Shown one piece after another: positions 27,951 through 36,207 of a DNA stretch of 64,000 nucleotides. The position numbers were made by a program, and so were the translations under genes. The notes beneath the pieces were generated by a model. It worked only from the letters and a program-made list of their open reading frames with translations, did not search any database and had not been told where the DNA came from. Origin of the DNA: Oceaniferula flava (GTDB lineage: Bacteria; Verrucomicrobiota; Verrucomicrobiia; Verrucomicrobiales; Akkermansiaceae); contig NZ_JAFBGL010000001.1 in assembly GCF_016811075.1 (NCBI RefSeq), positions 186,001 to 250,000 of the forward strand, given 5' to 3'. How positions within the stretch are numbered: position 1 is the stretch's first letter; each line of letters starts with the position of its first letter.

Positions 27951-28490
27951 ATGGATGATCTTTCGCACACGCCCTCGCCACCGGAGTCTAGCGCTCTGCC
28001 CAGCTCAGCGCCGCCGAGTGGATTACACATCCCACCGCAGCCGCCGGCAGGCATGCCCGGCCAGGCTCCCGACGCGCAAGATGTCGAACATATCCGGATT
28101 CTCTCGATCTGTTATTACGTGATGGCCGGGCTGACCGCCCTGCTCGCCTGTGTCCCCATTTTTCACTTACTGGTGGGCGTGATGATGCTCACCGGAGGAT
28201 TTGGCAGCAGCACGGTCTCGCCTCAGGAAAAGGAAAGCATGCAGATGGCAGGCGCGCTGTTCACCGGTGTCGCGACCTTGATTATTCTCTCAGGCTGGGT
28301 GATCGCTCTGCTGAACTTCCTGGTGGCTCGCAGAATTGTTAGGCGCGAGTCCCGTTTGCTCTGCCTGGTGGTGGCTGGGATCAATTGCCTGAACATGCCG
28401 ATGGGCACCGTGCTCGGTGTTTTCACATTCATTGTCTTGAACCGACCCCAAGTGATCCAGAGCTTCGATGCCCGCCAGCGATCCACATGA
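27951..28490 (+). CDS. Small polytopic membrane protein with proline-rich N-terminus
   Basis: 179 residues. Residues 1-45 are proline- and serine-rich and presumably cytoplasmic and disordered. Three hydrophobic segments follow: about 50-80 (ICYYVMAGLTALLACVPIFHLL), 100-125 and 135-165. The tail ends RPQVIQSFDARQRST. The layout resembles conserved hypothetical proteins found in several Gram-negative groups, including DUF4870-like small membrane proteins, but no family can be named with confidence. Two ATGs are not in conflict; the start is the only one before the proline-rich region. Confidence 0.72.
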   Translation: MDDLSHTPSPPESSALPSSAPPSGLHIPPQPPAGMPGQAPDAQDVEHIRILSICYYVMAGLTALLACVPIFHLLVGVMMLTGGFGSSTVSPQEKESMQMAGALFTGVATLIILSGWVIALLNFLVARRIVRRESRLLCLVVAGINCLNMPMGTVLGVFTFIVLNRPQVIQSFDARQRST

Positions 28491-28616
28491 GCATGTCGAT
28501 CGGCCGCAAAGGAGTGGTGTAGTTGTGTATCGACGGAAATCGGCGACGTTTTTTTCCTTCCGATCTCTTAACTAATCGGTTACGTTACGGGCGCAGGCGA
28601 ATGGCTGCGAGTGAGC

Positions 28617-28976
28617 ATGGCACGTAACAAAAGGAACACCACCAGAAGGCAGCACCGCGAAGGGGGCTACAACAAGATGCGTGCCCGCACCGAGCGGATG
28701 AACGCCGGTGTCCGCCTGGCGCTCTGTGGGCTGCTGCTCACGGCTAGCTGTGCTTTCTTGGTCGCTGGCCTTCCGCACCATCGGAAGTTGGAAAAATTAC
28801 GCGCGGATCTCGCCGAAGTCCAAGCTTCCGAACAAGCGGTGATTGACCAAAAGGATGCCAAAGAACGCGAGCTGCGCGCCATCGAGAAAGATCCCGCCTA
28901 CCTCGAACTCATCGCCCGTGATCGCTTGAATTACTACAAGCCGGGCGAAACGATCTTCCGCATCGAGCGCGAGTAA
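28617..28976 (+). CDS. FtsB/DivIC-like septum formation initiator
   Basis: Small bitopic division protein. The cytoplasmic basic N-terminus (ARNKRNTTRRQHR) is followed by one membrane helix (about residues 28-50, LALCGLLLTASCAFLVAGL) and a coiled coil (about 55-90, LRADLAEVQASEQAVIDQK). It ends in DPAYLELIARDRLNYYKPGETIFRI, which matches the DivIC/FtsB family pattern where an arginine, then two hydrophobics and KPGE, close the domain. In FtsQLB-type complexes this protein links FtsL and FtsQ at the septum. ATG 28617 is taken as start; a GTG two codons earlier (28611) is equally possible. No other division gene is next to it. Confidence 0.88.
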   Translation: MARNKRNTTRRQHREGGYNKMRARTERMNAGVRLALCGLLLTASCAFLVAGLPHHRKLEKLRADLAEVQASEQAVIDQKDAKERELRAIEKDPAYLELIARDRLNYYKPGETIFRIERE

Positions 28977-28997
28977 CTGCGCTGGTGGGGCGAGGTG

Positions 28998-29723
28998 TTA
29001 CTCGCTCTTGGCCGATTCCTCGGTCACTCCCAGTTCTTGCAGCATCAGGTCAGCGAGGTAGCGGTTGCCCTTTTGGGTTAGGTGCACTCCGTCGTAGGTG
29101 AGGATGCCTTTTCCCACGTTGTCCGGATTGTGTTCGGCGAGGTAGCCGAGAAAGTGTTTGCGTAGATCGAGCATGGGGGTGTCGGTCTCTGCAGCCACCT
29201 TTCGACTGATCGCAGAATATTGGTCGAGCTGCTTGTCCAGAGGGTTGCTGCCGTCGCTTTTCTCACCGATCACCGTGGGAGTGCAGAGAATGACCTTCGC
29301 TCCCTTCGCTTTGATCCGCTGGATTGTCTTTCTGAGCCCGGCATCAAATTCCTCCGGAGTGGTGCCCTTGCCGCCTTTGGAAACAATCAAGGGATGGGTC
29401 CAGTGCCAGACGTCGTTGATGCCGATGTAGACCACCACCAGGGTGGGGTCTTTCTTCAGCACATCGCGCTCGAGACGGGCCAGGCAGTGCGCGATCCGGT
29501 TGCCGCTGACTCCGGCACCGATCACCTTCACGCCCAAGTAAGGCTGTCGTTTGGCAATCGCATCCGCTACCAGAGTGATATATCCCTCGGGGCGGATTCC
29601 ATCCTGGGTGATCGAGTCGCCCAAAAATACCAGCCTTTCCCCCTTCTTCAGCGGCATCGGTTCCGCCCATCCAAGCGAGGAAAATAGCAGCAAGAAAAGC
29701 GACGGCCAAAGAATCAATTTCAT
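28998..29723 (-). CDS. Secreted SGNH/GDSL hydrolase
   Basis: Signal peptide (residues 1-20) then an SGNH-fold esterase. Catalytic Ser37 is in GDSITQ, block II glycine is near VIGAGVSGNRIAH, block III is GINDVWHW, and block V is DGVHLTQKGNRYLA with the catalytic Asp and His. It probably removes acyl groups (for example acetyl) from a carbohydrate or lipid. The segment IRPEGYITLVAD and the block spacing resemble the lipolytic hydrolases found with glycan-degradation enzymes. It converges with the FtsB-like gene with a 21-base gap. Confidence 0.9.
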   Translation of the reverse strand: MKLILWPSLFLLLFSSLGWAEPMPLKKGERLVFLGDSITQDGIRPEGYITLVADAIAKRQPYLGVKVIGAGVSGNRIAHCLARLERDVLKKDPTLVVVYIGINDVWHWTHPLIVSKGGKGTTPEEFDAGLRKTIQRIKAKGAKVILCTPTVIGEKSDGSNPLDKQLDQYSAISRKVAAETDTPMLDLRKHFLGYLAEHNPDNVGKGILTYDGVHLTQKGNRYLADLMLQELGVTEESAKSE

Positions 29724-29934
29724 GCGAGTTTCTATAAAACGAATTGCGCTCGGTTTGGATGATAAAAATCAGTTTTCCCAAAATACCACCACGTCCTAGG
29801 GGACTGAATGAGTGCGTTATCGCTGTGACAGTCCGTGAAAAAGATGGCTGTTCGAGTGTTGTTGCCGATCCGTTGGTCGAAACTGAATGACTTCGACCCG
29901 ATTGTTTGAGGCCAAACAAGCCTACCGTGCGGAT

Positions 29935-32298
29935 TTAGTCCGCCACCTTGCCGAGCTGTTTGGTTTTGACCCAGCCGGTGGTTTCGGTGGGGGTGGTGAT
30001 GTGGGTCCAGGGGCCGCGGCTGGCGTTGACCTTGACCAGGCTGGCGGGGGCAAGCTGGGAGATCTGTGTGGAGTTGCGGTGGGCTTGATCGTGGACCGTG
30101 GCAGACTCTAACACGATGGCTTGTTGCTCGAGGGGGGCGAAGGTGTGGCCGTCCGGGTAGTAGTGGGTGGCGACAGCGCCGAGGGTGGCAATCACCGGGG
30201 TGATGGCTAAGAGAATGATGCAAACGGTGAGCACGGCCCCTTTGGGACGGCGGATGATCAGGGCCAGCACGAGCAGGCCGATGAGCCAGAGCGAGGCCTG
30301 GAGGATGAGCTGGTAGCTGCGGGGTGTCAGATAGGTGAGGAGCTTCTGCCAGCTGGCGGTTTCCGGAACTTCCGCGAGGTTTTCGATTTCGGTGAAGCGT
30401 AGGTTTTGACGGGCTTTTTGATGGCTGGGGTCGGCGCGCAAGGCTTGTCGCCAAGCGAGGGCGGCACGGCCTGGCTGATTCAGGCGATGGTGGCAGTTGC
30501 CGATGTTGTAAAGGACGTCGGCCGGGGTGTTAGACGGCTCAGGGTAGGCGGCGCGATAGAGATCGATCGCCTGCTGATAGTGACCGGTTTTCCACGCGGC
30601 TTCGGCAGTGGGTTGTGATCCTGCGTCTGTGTTAGGCGGCAGCTCTGCCTTGAGGTTCCCCAGGGTGGCGAGGCTGGTCAGGAGAATGAGGGTGAGCTTG
30701 GAGCAGCGCTTGAGCAGGCTGATGATCTCGGCTTTGCGATCGGCGGGCATCGGTGTTTTTTCCTCGGTTTCAGGTTGGAAACAAAGTTGGTCGCGCTCGC
30801 GCAGGACGGTTTCGAGCTCGGGGTTCGGGCTGAGCCATTGCTCGATGAAACGGCCTGCACGGCGGTAGAAGGTGCGGGCGTCGGCGTCCTGGGCAATTTT
30901 TTTCAATGCGGCGTCCTTGCGTTCCTGATCGGGATGCTGCACGCGGGCGGCGGAGATTTTGCGACGGATGGCGGGAGCGACGATCAGCAGGCAGAGCAAG
31001 GCGGGGATGAGCTGCCATCCCCAGCGGGAGAAGCTGTGCATGATGCCGGATGGGGCGGCGGTGTTGGGTCGATCAATGAAGCCGACGATGCCGCGCATTT
31101 CCTCCGGTGCGGTTCCAGCCTCCTCGGTGGGGCTGCTGGTCACGGCGGCGGTGGCGGGGCTGAGGGTGACGGCGATGGGATCGGTGCGGCGGGTGATGTA
31201 GCTTTTGCTGTCCGGATTGAAATAGCTGAAGGTGTAGGGGGCGATGGTCGAAGGGGGGCTGGCCACGTCCTTGGCGCGGATCAACTGGCGGAAAGTGACC
31301 AGACCACTGATCTCCCGGCGCTCCTCGCCGCGGGTAATTTTAGAGGTGTCGATGATTTTCCAAGCATCGCTGGAGAGCACGGGGGCCTTGAGGGTTTCCA
31401 GATTGCCGATGCCAGCAACGCGCAGAATGACCTCGGTGGGTTCGGTGGCCTCGAGGGTGGTTTTTTCACAGCGGGCATCGATTTCAAAGTCACCGATGGC
31501 GCCGTTGAAATCGGCAGGGGCACCGGCGGGCAGGGGCAGGATGTTGAAATTCAGCTGCGGCAGGTTCAGCTTGATCGGCACGTCGCTGATGACCGAGCCG
31601 CGACGGGGATCGATTATGGAGCGGCGCTGGTAAATGGTGAGCTCGGCCGGGCCGAGGGTGGCGATGCCGGGGCGGATGCCGCTGATGTTGGTGCTGTAGG
31701 TGACGCTGCGGTGCTGCACGCCATCGAGCTGGACCTCGCTGGTGACGTTGTCGCCCGGGGGTGAAAATCTCCATGCCAGGCAGTTCACCTTCTCCGCATC
31801 CGGGTAACCCCAGCTGGCGATGAACATGCTGCGTGGCACGTAGATTCTGAGCCAGACCTGACATTGCTCGCCCTGATAGAGGGTGGATTTTTGGGTGAAC
31901 CAGGCGGCTTTGATTTCCTGCCCAGCCACACCGGTAGGGAGCGAAATGAGCTTATCGATTGGGTGCACGGTGAAGTCCACCGGATCGGTGCGGTGCACCT
32001 TGCCATCCACGGTGATGGGGATGGCGGGCAGGGTGTAGCTACCAGCCTTGACCGGAGAGAGGCGGAAGAGGAAGGCGTAGGAAAGCCGCCGTTGGGAATC
32101 GATCTGCGTCTGGGTGCGCACGTAGTTGACCCCCACGCCATCGATCTCGGGTGTAGGCGGTCGTTGGTCGGGCTGGCCTCCGGACACTCGGACAATGACG
32201 CTGCCCTGTTCGCCCGGCAGGAGGTCCTGACTGGTGAGCGCGGACTGGACGTAGACGCTGGGCGCAGATTGCCCGTGAGCAATGCCGAGCATGCTCAA
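29935..32298 (-). CDS. BatD-BatE fusion protein (BatD domain, TPR, SH3)
   Basis: The N-terminal two thirds is BatD (periplasmic beta-sandwich region, then a membrane helix around 425-445). The C-terminal third resembles BatE: a TPR region (WKTGHYQQAIDLYRAAYP, then LYNIGNCHHRLNQPGRAALAWRQAL), two membrane helices, and an SH3-like end (AHRNSTQISQLAPASLVKV). Bat proteins are membrane proteins linked to aerotolerance or stress in Bacteroides and Leptospira. The given start is a TTG at 32298, but the frame upstream codes for a good signal peptide core (LSISIYLAIVLSMLGIAHGQ) and runs back without ATG, GTG or TTG to the batB stop codon. The true start is therefore probably a rare codon (ATT, ATC or CTG) near 32310-32330. 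See findings. Confidence 0.85.
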   Translation of the reverse strand: MSMLGIAHGQSAPSVYVQSALTSQDLLPGEQGSVIVRVSGGQPDQRPPTPEIDGVGVNYVRTQTQIDSQRRLSYAFLFRLSPVKAGSYTLPAIPITVDGKVHRTDPVDFTVHPIDKLISLPTGVAGQEIKAAWFTQKSTLYQGEQCQVWLRIYVPRSMFIASWGYPDAEKVNCLAWRFSPPGDNVTSEVQLDGVQHRSVTYSTNISGIRPGIATLGPAELTIYQRRSIIDPRRGSVISDVPIKLNLPQLNFNILPLPAGAPADFNGAIGDFEIDARCEKTTLEATEPTEVILRVAGIGNLETLKAPVLSSDAWKIIDTSKITRGEERREISGLVTFRQLIRAKDVASPPSTIAPYTFSYFNPDSKSYITRRTDPIAVTLSPATAAVTSSPTEEAGTAPEEMRGIVGFIDRPNTAAPSGIMHSFSRWGWQLIPALLCLLIVAPAIRRKISAARVQHPDQERKDAALKKIAQDADARTFYRRAGRFIEQWLSPNPELETVLRERDQLCFQPETEEKTPMPADRKAEIISLLKRCSKLTLILLTSLATLGNLKAELPPNTDAGSQPTAEAAWKTGHYQQAIDLYRAAYPEPSNTPADVLYNIGNCHHRLNQPGRAALAWRQALRADPSHQKARQNLRFTEIENLAEVPETASWQKLLTYLTPRSYQLILQASLWLIGLLVLALIIRRPKGAVLTVCIILLAITPVIATLGAVATHYYPDGHTFAPLEQQAIVLESATVHDQAHRNSTQISQLAPASLVKVNASRGPWTHITTPTETTGWVKTKQLGKVAD

Positions 32299-32358
32299 AA
32301 CGATGGCCAGGTAGATGGAAATGCTGAGGTTGATGGGGTGGAGTCTGGGTGTTGAGGA

Positions 32359-34353
32359 TTACCAGTCTTTGGCGGGGCGGCGGAGTCTGAGGAGGCGGCG
32401 CTGCACCGGGCGGGTTTCTGCGTCGGAGTTGTCCTTGAGCACGCGGGCGGCGTAGGCTTCCTCGGACTCACCTTCTTGGCGCTCCATGTCTTTGGGGTCG
32501 GGCTGCTCGCCGGACGGTGGTTGTTGGCTTTCGCGGTCGCCTTGCTCGCCTTCGCCTTGCTCGTTGGGGTCTTTGTCGTCTGACTGCTCACCTTGGTCAC
32601 CTTCTTGCTGTTCGCCGTTTTCCCCCTGCTCGCCTTCGTTGCCTTTGTCGTCCGGCTTTTCTTGATTGCCGTCGCCCGGTTGGTCATCGGGCTTCTCGCC
32701 CTGATCGGATTGCTCCTTCTCGCCTTCTTTTTCCTTGGGGTCTTGTTCGCCTTGTTGCTGCTGGTTCTGCTGCTGCTGTTGTTTTTCCTGTTCCTGCTGT
32801 TGTTGGTTTTTGAGCTCATCCAACAATTTTTGAGCAGCTTCCAAGTTGGTTGCGGCGTTGGCGTGGTTTAGGTTGAGGGCGAGGGTGGCCTGGAAGTGGT
32901 CGATGGAATCTTCCACCGCGGTGATGGCGGCGTCGAGGTCCTCGACGTGATAGGATTCCTTGTCGTCGGTGGCATCTTGCTCGGGGTTCTCGACGGGTTT
33001 GAACTGGCTCCAGCCGGTCATGAAGAGGGCGTTTCCGAGGTTGTAGTGGACCTGCTCCTGGAGCTTTGGGTTCTCGGTGAGTAAGGCGGACGAAAGGTAA
33101 TCGTTGGCGGTCTGCCAGTCCTTGAGTTTATACGCGCTGCTGCCGATGGAGAATTGGATGGCGCGGCGATCTTCGCCGGATGTGTTAGGGAGCGCCTTGC
33201 TGAACAACTTCAGTGCCTGCCGGTAGTCCTTCCGATTGTAAAAATCCTCTGCCTGTTCGATAACATTGGCAGCGGGCAGGGGGAGGCAGAGGGCGAATAA
33301 GAGCAGGGCGGTGGCGGACTTGATCGGCGGTGGCTGAGGGGTGGATTTTTTTGTCTGGCGCTTCCCTCCCGATAAAAATTCCGAGCGCACGACGATGGAT
33401 AGGGCCAGCAGTAGGATGGCGGGGATGAGGAACCACTGGAACAGCTCTTTCGGCACGGTGGTCTCGCGGCCGGCCTGTTCCTCGCGCTGGAGGGAGTCCA
33501 GTGCGGCGGCGATGGCCTTGGTGCTGCCGGAGCTGGCGGGAGTGAACTCGCCGCGGCCGGCGCGGGCGAGAGTCTGGAGGGCTTCGGGGGTCATCTGACT
33601 GAACACGGTCTGGCCTTGGCTATCGCGGTATTTGCCATCGCGGTATTCGGCGCTGGGGACCACGCCGCCAGCGGTGGTGCCGACGCCGATGGCGCAGACC
33701 ACGGTCTTGCTGCTGCGGATTTTCTCAGCGGCGAGATCAATCTTCTGTGAGTGGTCCTCGCCATCGCTGATGAGGATGAGGGCGTTCGATTTCTGCCCGG
33801 TTTTCTTGAATGCCTTCACGGCGGTATCCACGGCGGCGCTGATATCTGAGCCGCCGGAGGGGATGACGTTGGTATCGAGCTGGCTAATCGTTTCGTGCAC
33901 GGCGGCGTGATCGATGGTGAGCGGCGCCATGAGCACGGGCGCTCCGGAGAAGGCGATGACGCCGATGCGGTCGTTGGGAAAGGCATTGATCACCTCGATG
34001 GCCATGGCCTTGGCCGTGGCCATGCGATCCGGTGAGCCATCTTTGACTAACATCGATCGCGAGGTATCGATGGCGATGAGGATGTTGCGGGTGCTGATCT
34101 GCTCGGTGGTGGTGGTCTCCCCGTGGTAGGGGCGGGCGAGGGCGGTGATCAGGAAACCACACCCTAACAGGCCCAGTCCAAGCGCCACCCAACGGCGGGT
34201 TGGGGAGGACTTCTTCACCAGATGACTTTGCAAACGCGGTGCGACCATCCGTTTCCAAGCCTGTCCCTGTTTCCGCGCAGCCAGAATCGCACCCAATAAT
34301 ATAAAGGGAAGGATCAGCTGCAAGAGCAGGAGGCCGGGGTGGAGGTAGGACAT
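32359..34353 (-). CDS. BatB-BatC-like fusion: VWA domain, TPR and acidic low-complexity tail
   Basis: Two N-terminal membrane helices precede a von Willebrand A domain (about 80-300) with MIDAS motifs DTSRS and, later, SDGED. A membrane helix (about 308-330) and a second hydrophobic segment (about 345-360) follow, then TPR repeats (AEDFYNRKDYRQALKLF, VHYNLGNALFM). The last 150 residues are a glutamine/glutamate/glycine/aspartate-rich low-complexity tail. BatB and BatC are separate genes in many organisms. Their joining in one frame here fits a membrane-anchored VWA protein with a TPR arm. It lies 74 bases downstream of batA. Its TAA is in the same frame as the downstream BatD frame. Confidence 0.9.
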   Translation of the reverse strand: MSYLHPGLLLLQLILPFILLGAILAARKQGQAWKRMVAPRLQSHLVKKSSPTRRWVALGLGLLGCGFLITALARPYHGETTTTEQISTRNILIAIDTSRSMLVKDGSPDRMATAKAMAIEVINAFPNDRIGVIAFSGAPVLMAPLTIDHAAVHETISQLDTNVIPSGGSDISAAVDTAVKAFKKTGQKSNALILISDGEDHSQKIDLAAEKIRSSKTVVCAIGVGTTAGGVVPSAEYRDGKYRDSQGQTVFSQMTPEALQTLARAGRGEFTPASSGSTKAIAAALDSLQREEQAGRETTVPKELFQWFLIPAILLLALSIVVRSEFLSGGKRQTKKSTPQPPPIKSATALLLFALCLPLPAANVIEQAEDFYNRKDYRQALKLFSKALPNTSGEDRRAIQFSIGSSAYKLKDWQTANDYLSSALLTENPKLQEQVHYNLGNALFMTGWSQFKPVENPEQDATDDKESYHVEDLDAAITAVEDSIDHFQATLALNLNHANAATNLEAAQKLLDELKNQQQQEQEKQQQQQNQQQQGEQDPKEKEGEKEQSDQGEKPDDQPGDGNQEKPDDKGNEGEQGENGEQQEGDQGEQSDDKDPNEQGEGEQGDRESQQPPSGEQPDPKDMERQEGESEEAYAARVLKDNSDAETRPVQRRLLRLRRPAKDW

Positions 34354-34426
34354 GTTGTGGTGAAGTTTTAAAATCGAAGTTTCAATTACCTATGAGGGTG
34401 TCGAGTCTTGGTGTGGGTGATGAGAA

Positions 34427-35425
34427 TTAGGGCGCCGGTTGGGGTTTGAGGGCTTGGATGGTGAGGGCGGCGGTGGCCAGCAGGAAGGAGGCACCGAGGA
34501 ACCAGGGGAAGTATTCCTTGGTGGTGACGATACGATGCTGCTTGATCTCGGTTTTTTCAAGCTGATCGATCGAGTCGAATGTCTCGCGGAGCTTCTCGGT
34601 ATCGCGCACGCGGTAATACTCGCCGCCGGTGATCTTGGCGATTTTCTCCAAGGTTTCGGTATCGAACTCTTTTTGCGGGTGAGACTGCATCCCGTTGCGG
34701 AGTCGGCCGTCCTCGGTGCCGATGGCGACCGCATACACTTTGACGCCGAGCTTCGCGGCGTGTTCGGCGGCCTCGACGGGGGAGAGTCGGCCTGAGTTGT
34801 TCGAGCCATCGGTGACCAGAACAACCACCTTGCTCTTCGCTTCGCGGTCGTGCAGGCGGGTGGCGGAGGCGGCGATGGCGGAACCGATGGCCGTGCCTTG
34901 TTCGCGGACCAGACCGGGTTGGAGTTGGCGGAGCTGCTCGATGAGCCAATCGTGCTCTAGGGTGATCGGACTGGTGACGTAGGGTCGACCTGAAAAGGCG
35001 ACGATGCCAATGCGATCGCTGGGGCGTTGGTTGATAAAACTCTCGGCAGTGGCCTTGGCGGCGACGATGCGTTGCACCCGGCGATTGTTCAGTTGGAAAT
35101 CAATGATCTCCATCGAGTAGGAGATGTCGATGGCGAGCACGATATCGATGCCGCTGGCTTTGCGGTTAGAGAACGAATGTTGCTGCTGCGGGCGGGCAAG
35201 TGCGATGATGGCGCAGGCGAGGGCGAGCACCATCAGGGTGAAGGTGAAGGCTCCGGGGGCACGCCGTGGTTTCTGTCCCAGGCTGACCAGGATGGAGAGC
35301 GAGGAATAAGTGATCGACGATGGCGAACCGGCTTTGTTGCGCAAGAACAGCAGCGGGGTGAGCAGGGGGAGACCAATCAGCCACCATGGCTGAGCGAGAG
35401 TGAGGTTCTGGAGGAAATCAAACAT
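34427..35425 (-). CDS. batA: BatA-like VWA domain membrane protein
   Basis: 332 residues. The N-terminal membrane segment (about residues 14-30) and a second one (about 60-80) precede a VWA domain (about 90-290). MIDAS residues are visible in AIDISYSM (DxSxS) and VTDGSNNSG. A C-terminal membrane helix (about 308-325, WFLGASFLLATAALTIQAL) ends the protein. BatA and BatB probably form a complex in the inner membrane facing the periplasm. It lies 17 bases downstream of the DUF4381-like gene and 74 bases upstream of the BatB-BatC gene. Confidence 0.92.
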   Translation of the reverse strand: MFDFLQNLTLAQPWWLIGLPLLTPLLFLRNKAGSPSSITYSSLSILVSLGQKPRRAPGAFTFTLMVLALACAIIALARPQQQHSFSNRKASGIDIVLAIDISYSMEIIDFQLNNRRVQRIVAAKATAESFINQRPSDRIGIVAFSGRPYVTSPITLEHDWLIEQLRQLQPGLVREQGTAIGSAIAASATRLHDREAKSKVVVLVTDGSNNSGRLSPVEAAEHAAKLGVKVYAVAIGTEDGRLRNGMQSHPQKEFDTETLEKIAKITGGEYYRVRDTEKLRETFDSIDQLEKTEIKQHRIVTTKEYFPWFLGASFLLATAALTIQALKPQPAP

Positions 35426-35442
35426 CGTGGGCGCGCGCGGGG

Positions 35443-35943
35443 TCAGGTGGTTTCAGGGCTGACGTTGATTTCGATATTGGCTAACAGCTCTTCGGCCTCC
35501 TCGATGAGTTGAACCGGTTCCGCGCTGTGGACGGGGGCGTATTTCAGCTGGGACAGCTGGCTGAGGTGGGCGGTGACGGGCTCGCGGGAGTCGGGGTGAA
35601 GTTTGTTCAGAGCGTCATGGCGCAGGGTGAACTCCTCGTTGGTTTCGAAGAGGGCGGGGTCTTTGAACGCGGCTTCGAGGTAGCGGCGAATGATCAGGGA
35701 GATGCGGGTAGCTGTGACGTGGGGCGGGAGCTTGGGCGATTCCTCTTTCAGCTTGTGGAGGCTGGCGCGGGCATCGTCTAACAGGTTGGCGCGGGTTTTG
35801 GCGGGGTTGGGTTTGAAAATCAGCCAGGCGACCAAGGCCAAGATCATCAGGACACCGATGCCCACCAGGGCCCAGAGCCACCATGGGGTGTTGGGTTCGG
35901 GGAGGAATTCACCGGGTGGGGTGATGTCTTCGATCGGTGGCAT
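35443..35943 (-). CDS. DUF4381-like single-pass membrane protein of the Bat operon
   Basis: 166 residues with a short N-terminal proline-rich part (MPPIEDITPPGEFLPEP), one membrane helix (about 20-45, WWLWALVGIGVLMILALVAWLIF) and a helical cytoplasmic region. This layout and its place between a DUF58 gene and batA match the DUF4381 proteins that accompany MoxR/VWA clusters. Function unknown, but the constant gene neighbourhood suggests an assembly or accessory role. Separated from the upstream DUF58 gene by 264 bases, which hold a hairpin element and a tandem repeat. Confidence 0.85.
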   Translation of the reverse strand: MPPIEDITPPGEFLPEPNTPWWLWALVGIGVLMILALVAWLIFKPNPAKTRANLLDDARASLHKLKEESPKLPPHVTATRISLIIRRYLEAAFKDPALFETNEEFTLRHDALNKLHPDSREPVTAHLSQLSQLKYAPVHSAEPVQLIEEAEELLANIEINVSPETT

Positions 35944-35969
35944 GTTTTCTGGGTGGGCGGGGCTTCTGT

Positions 35970-36052
35970 CGTCCCTCCGGGACTGGGTTATGGGTGCTTG
36001 GGGGATTCCCGGGGTTTCACCCCGCGCTAGTTTTTATCGACCCTCCGGGTCT
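35970..36052. repeat. Cluster of three short inverted repeats (REP/BIME-like)
   Basis: Three perfect hairpins are packed in about 80 bases of intergenic DNA: GTCCC-TCC-GGGAC at 35971-35983, CGGGG-TTTCA-CCCCG at 36010-36024, and GACCC-TCC-GGGTC at 36039-36051. The first and third share the TCC loop and similar flanks (TC before, TGGGT after). The repeated half-sites with a central different hairpin resemble REP-type repetitive extragenic elements, but no second copy exists in the window to confirm this. Confidence 0.6.
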
Positions 36053-36154
36053 GGGTGTTAGGTGGGTAGAGATGGCTGTTTTTTCCCGGCGTTCGTTGCG
36101 ATCGAGCCGTTGGGTCGTGGTGACGGGACATTGGCTGGCGCTGGTTGTTTCCTA

Positions 36155-36201
36155 ATAACTGATAACTGATAACTGATAACTGATAACTGATAACTGATAA
36201 C
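36155..36201. repeat. Heptamer tandem repeat (ATAACTG) x 6.7
   Basis: Six perfect copies of the 7-bp unit ATAACTG plus a partial seventh (ATAAC). It lies 6 bases after the DUF58 stop codon (36208-36210), between that gene and the DUF4381-like gene. Because 7 is not a multiple of 3, each plus-strand frame meets TAA or TGA codons; the minus strand has none. Confidence 0.97.
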
Positions 36202-36207
36202 CGGGCC

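Noticed and set aside
30775-31764. Plus-strand open frame (329 codons), glycine-rich, opposite the BatD-BatE gene
   Set aside because: The glycine and aspartate richness is a mirror of the opposite strand; no signal peptide, repeat or known motif supports it.
29935-32298. Possible frameshift or sequencing error between BatB and BatD
   Set aside because: Both frames are intact on each side and joined by a single stop in the same frame. This is reported as a start-codon question, not as a pseudogene.
36155-36201. Heptamer array considered as a CRISPR remnant
   Set aside because: The unit is 7 bases with no spacers, so it is a simple tandem repeat.
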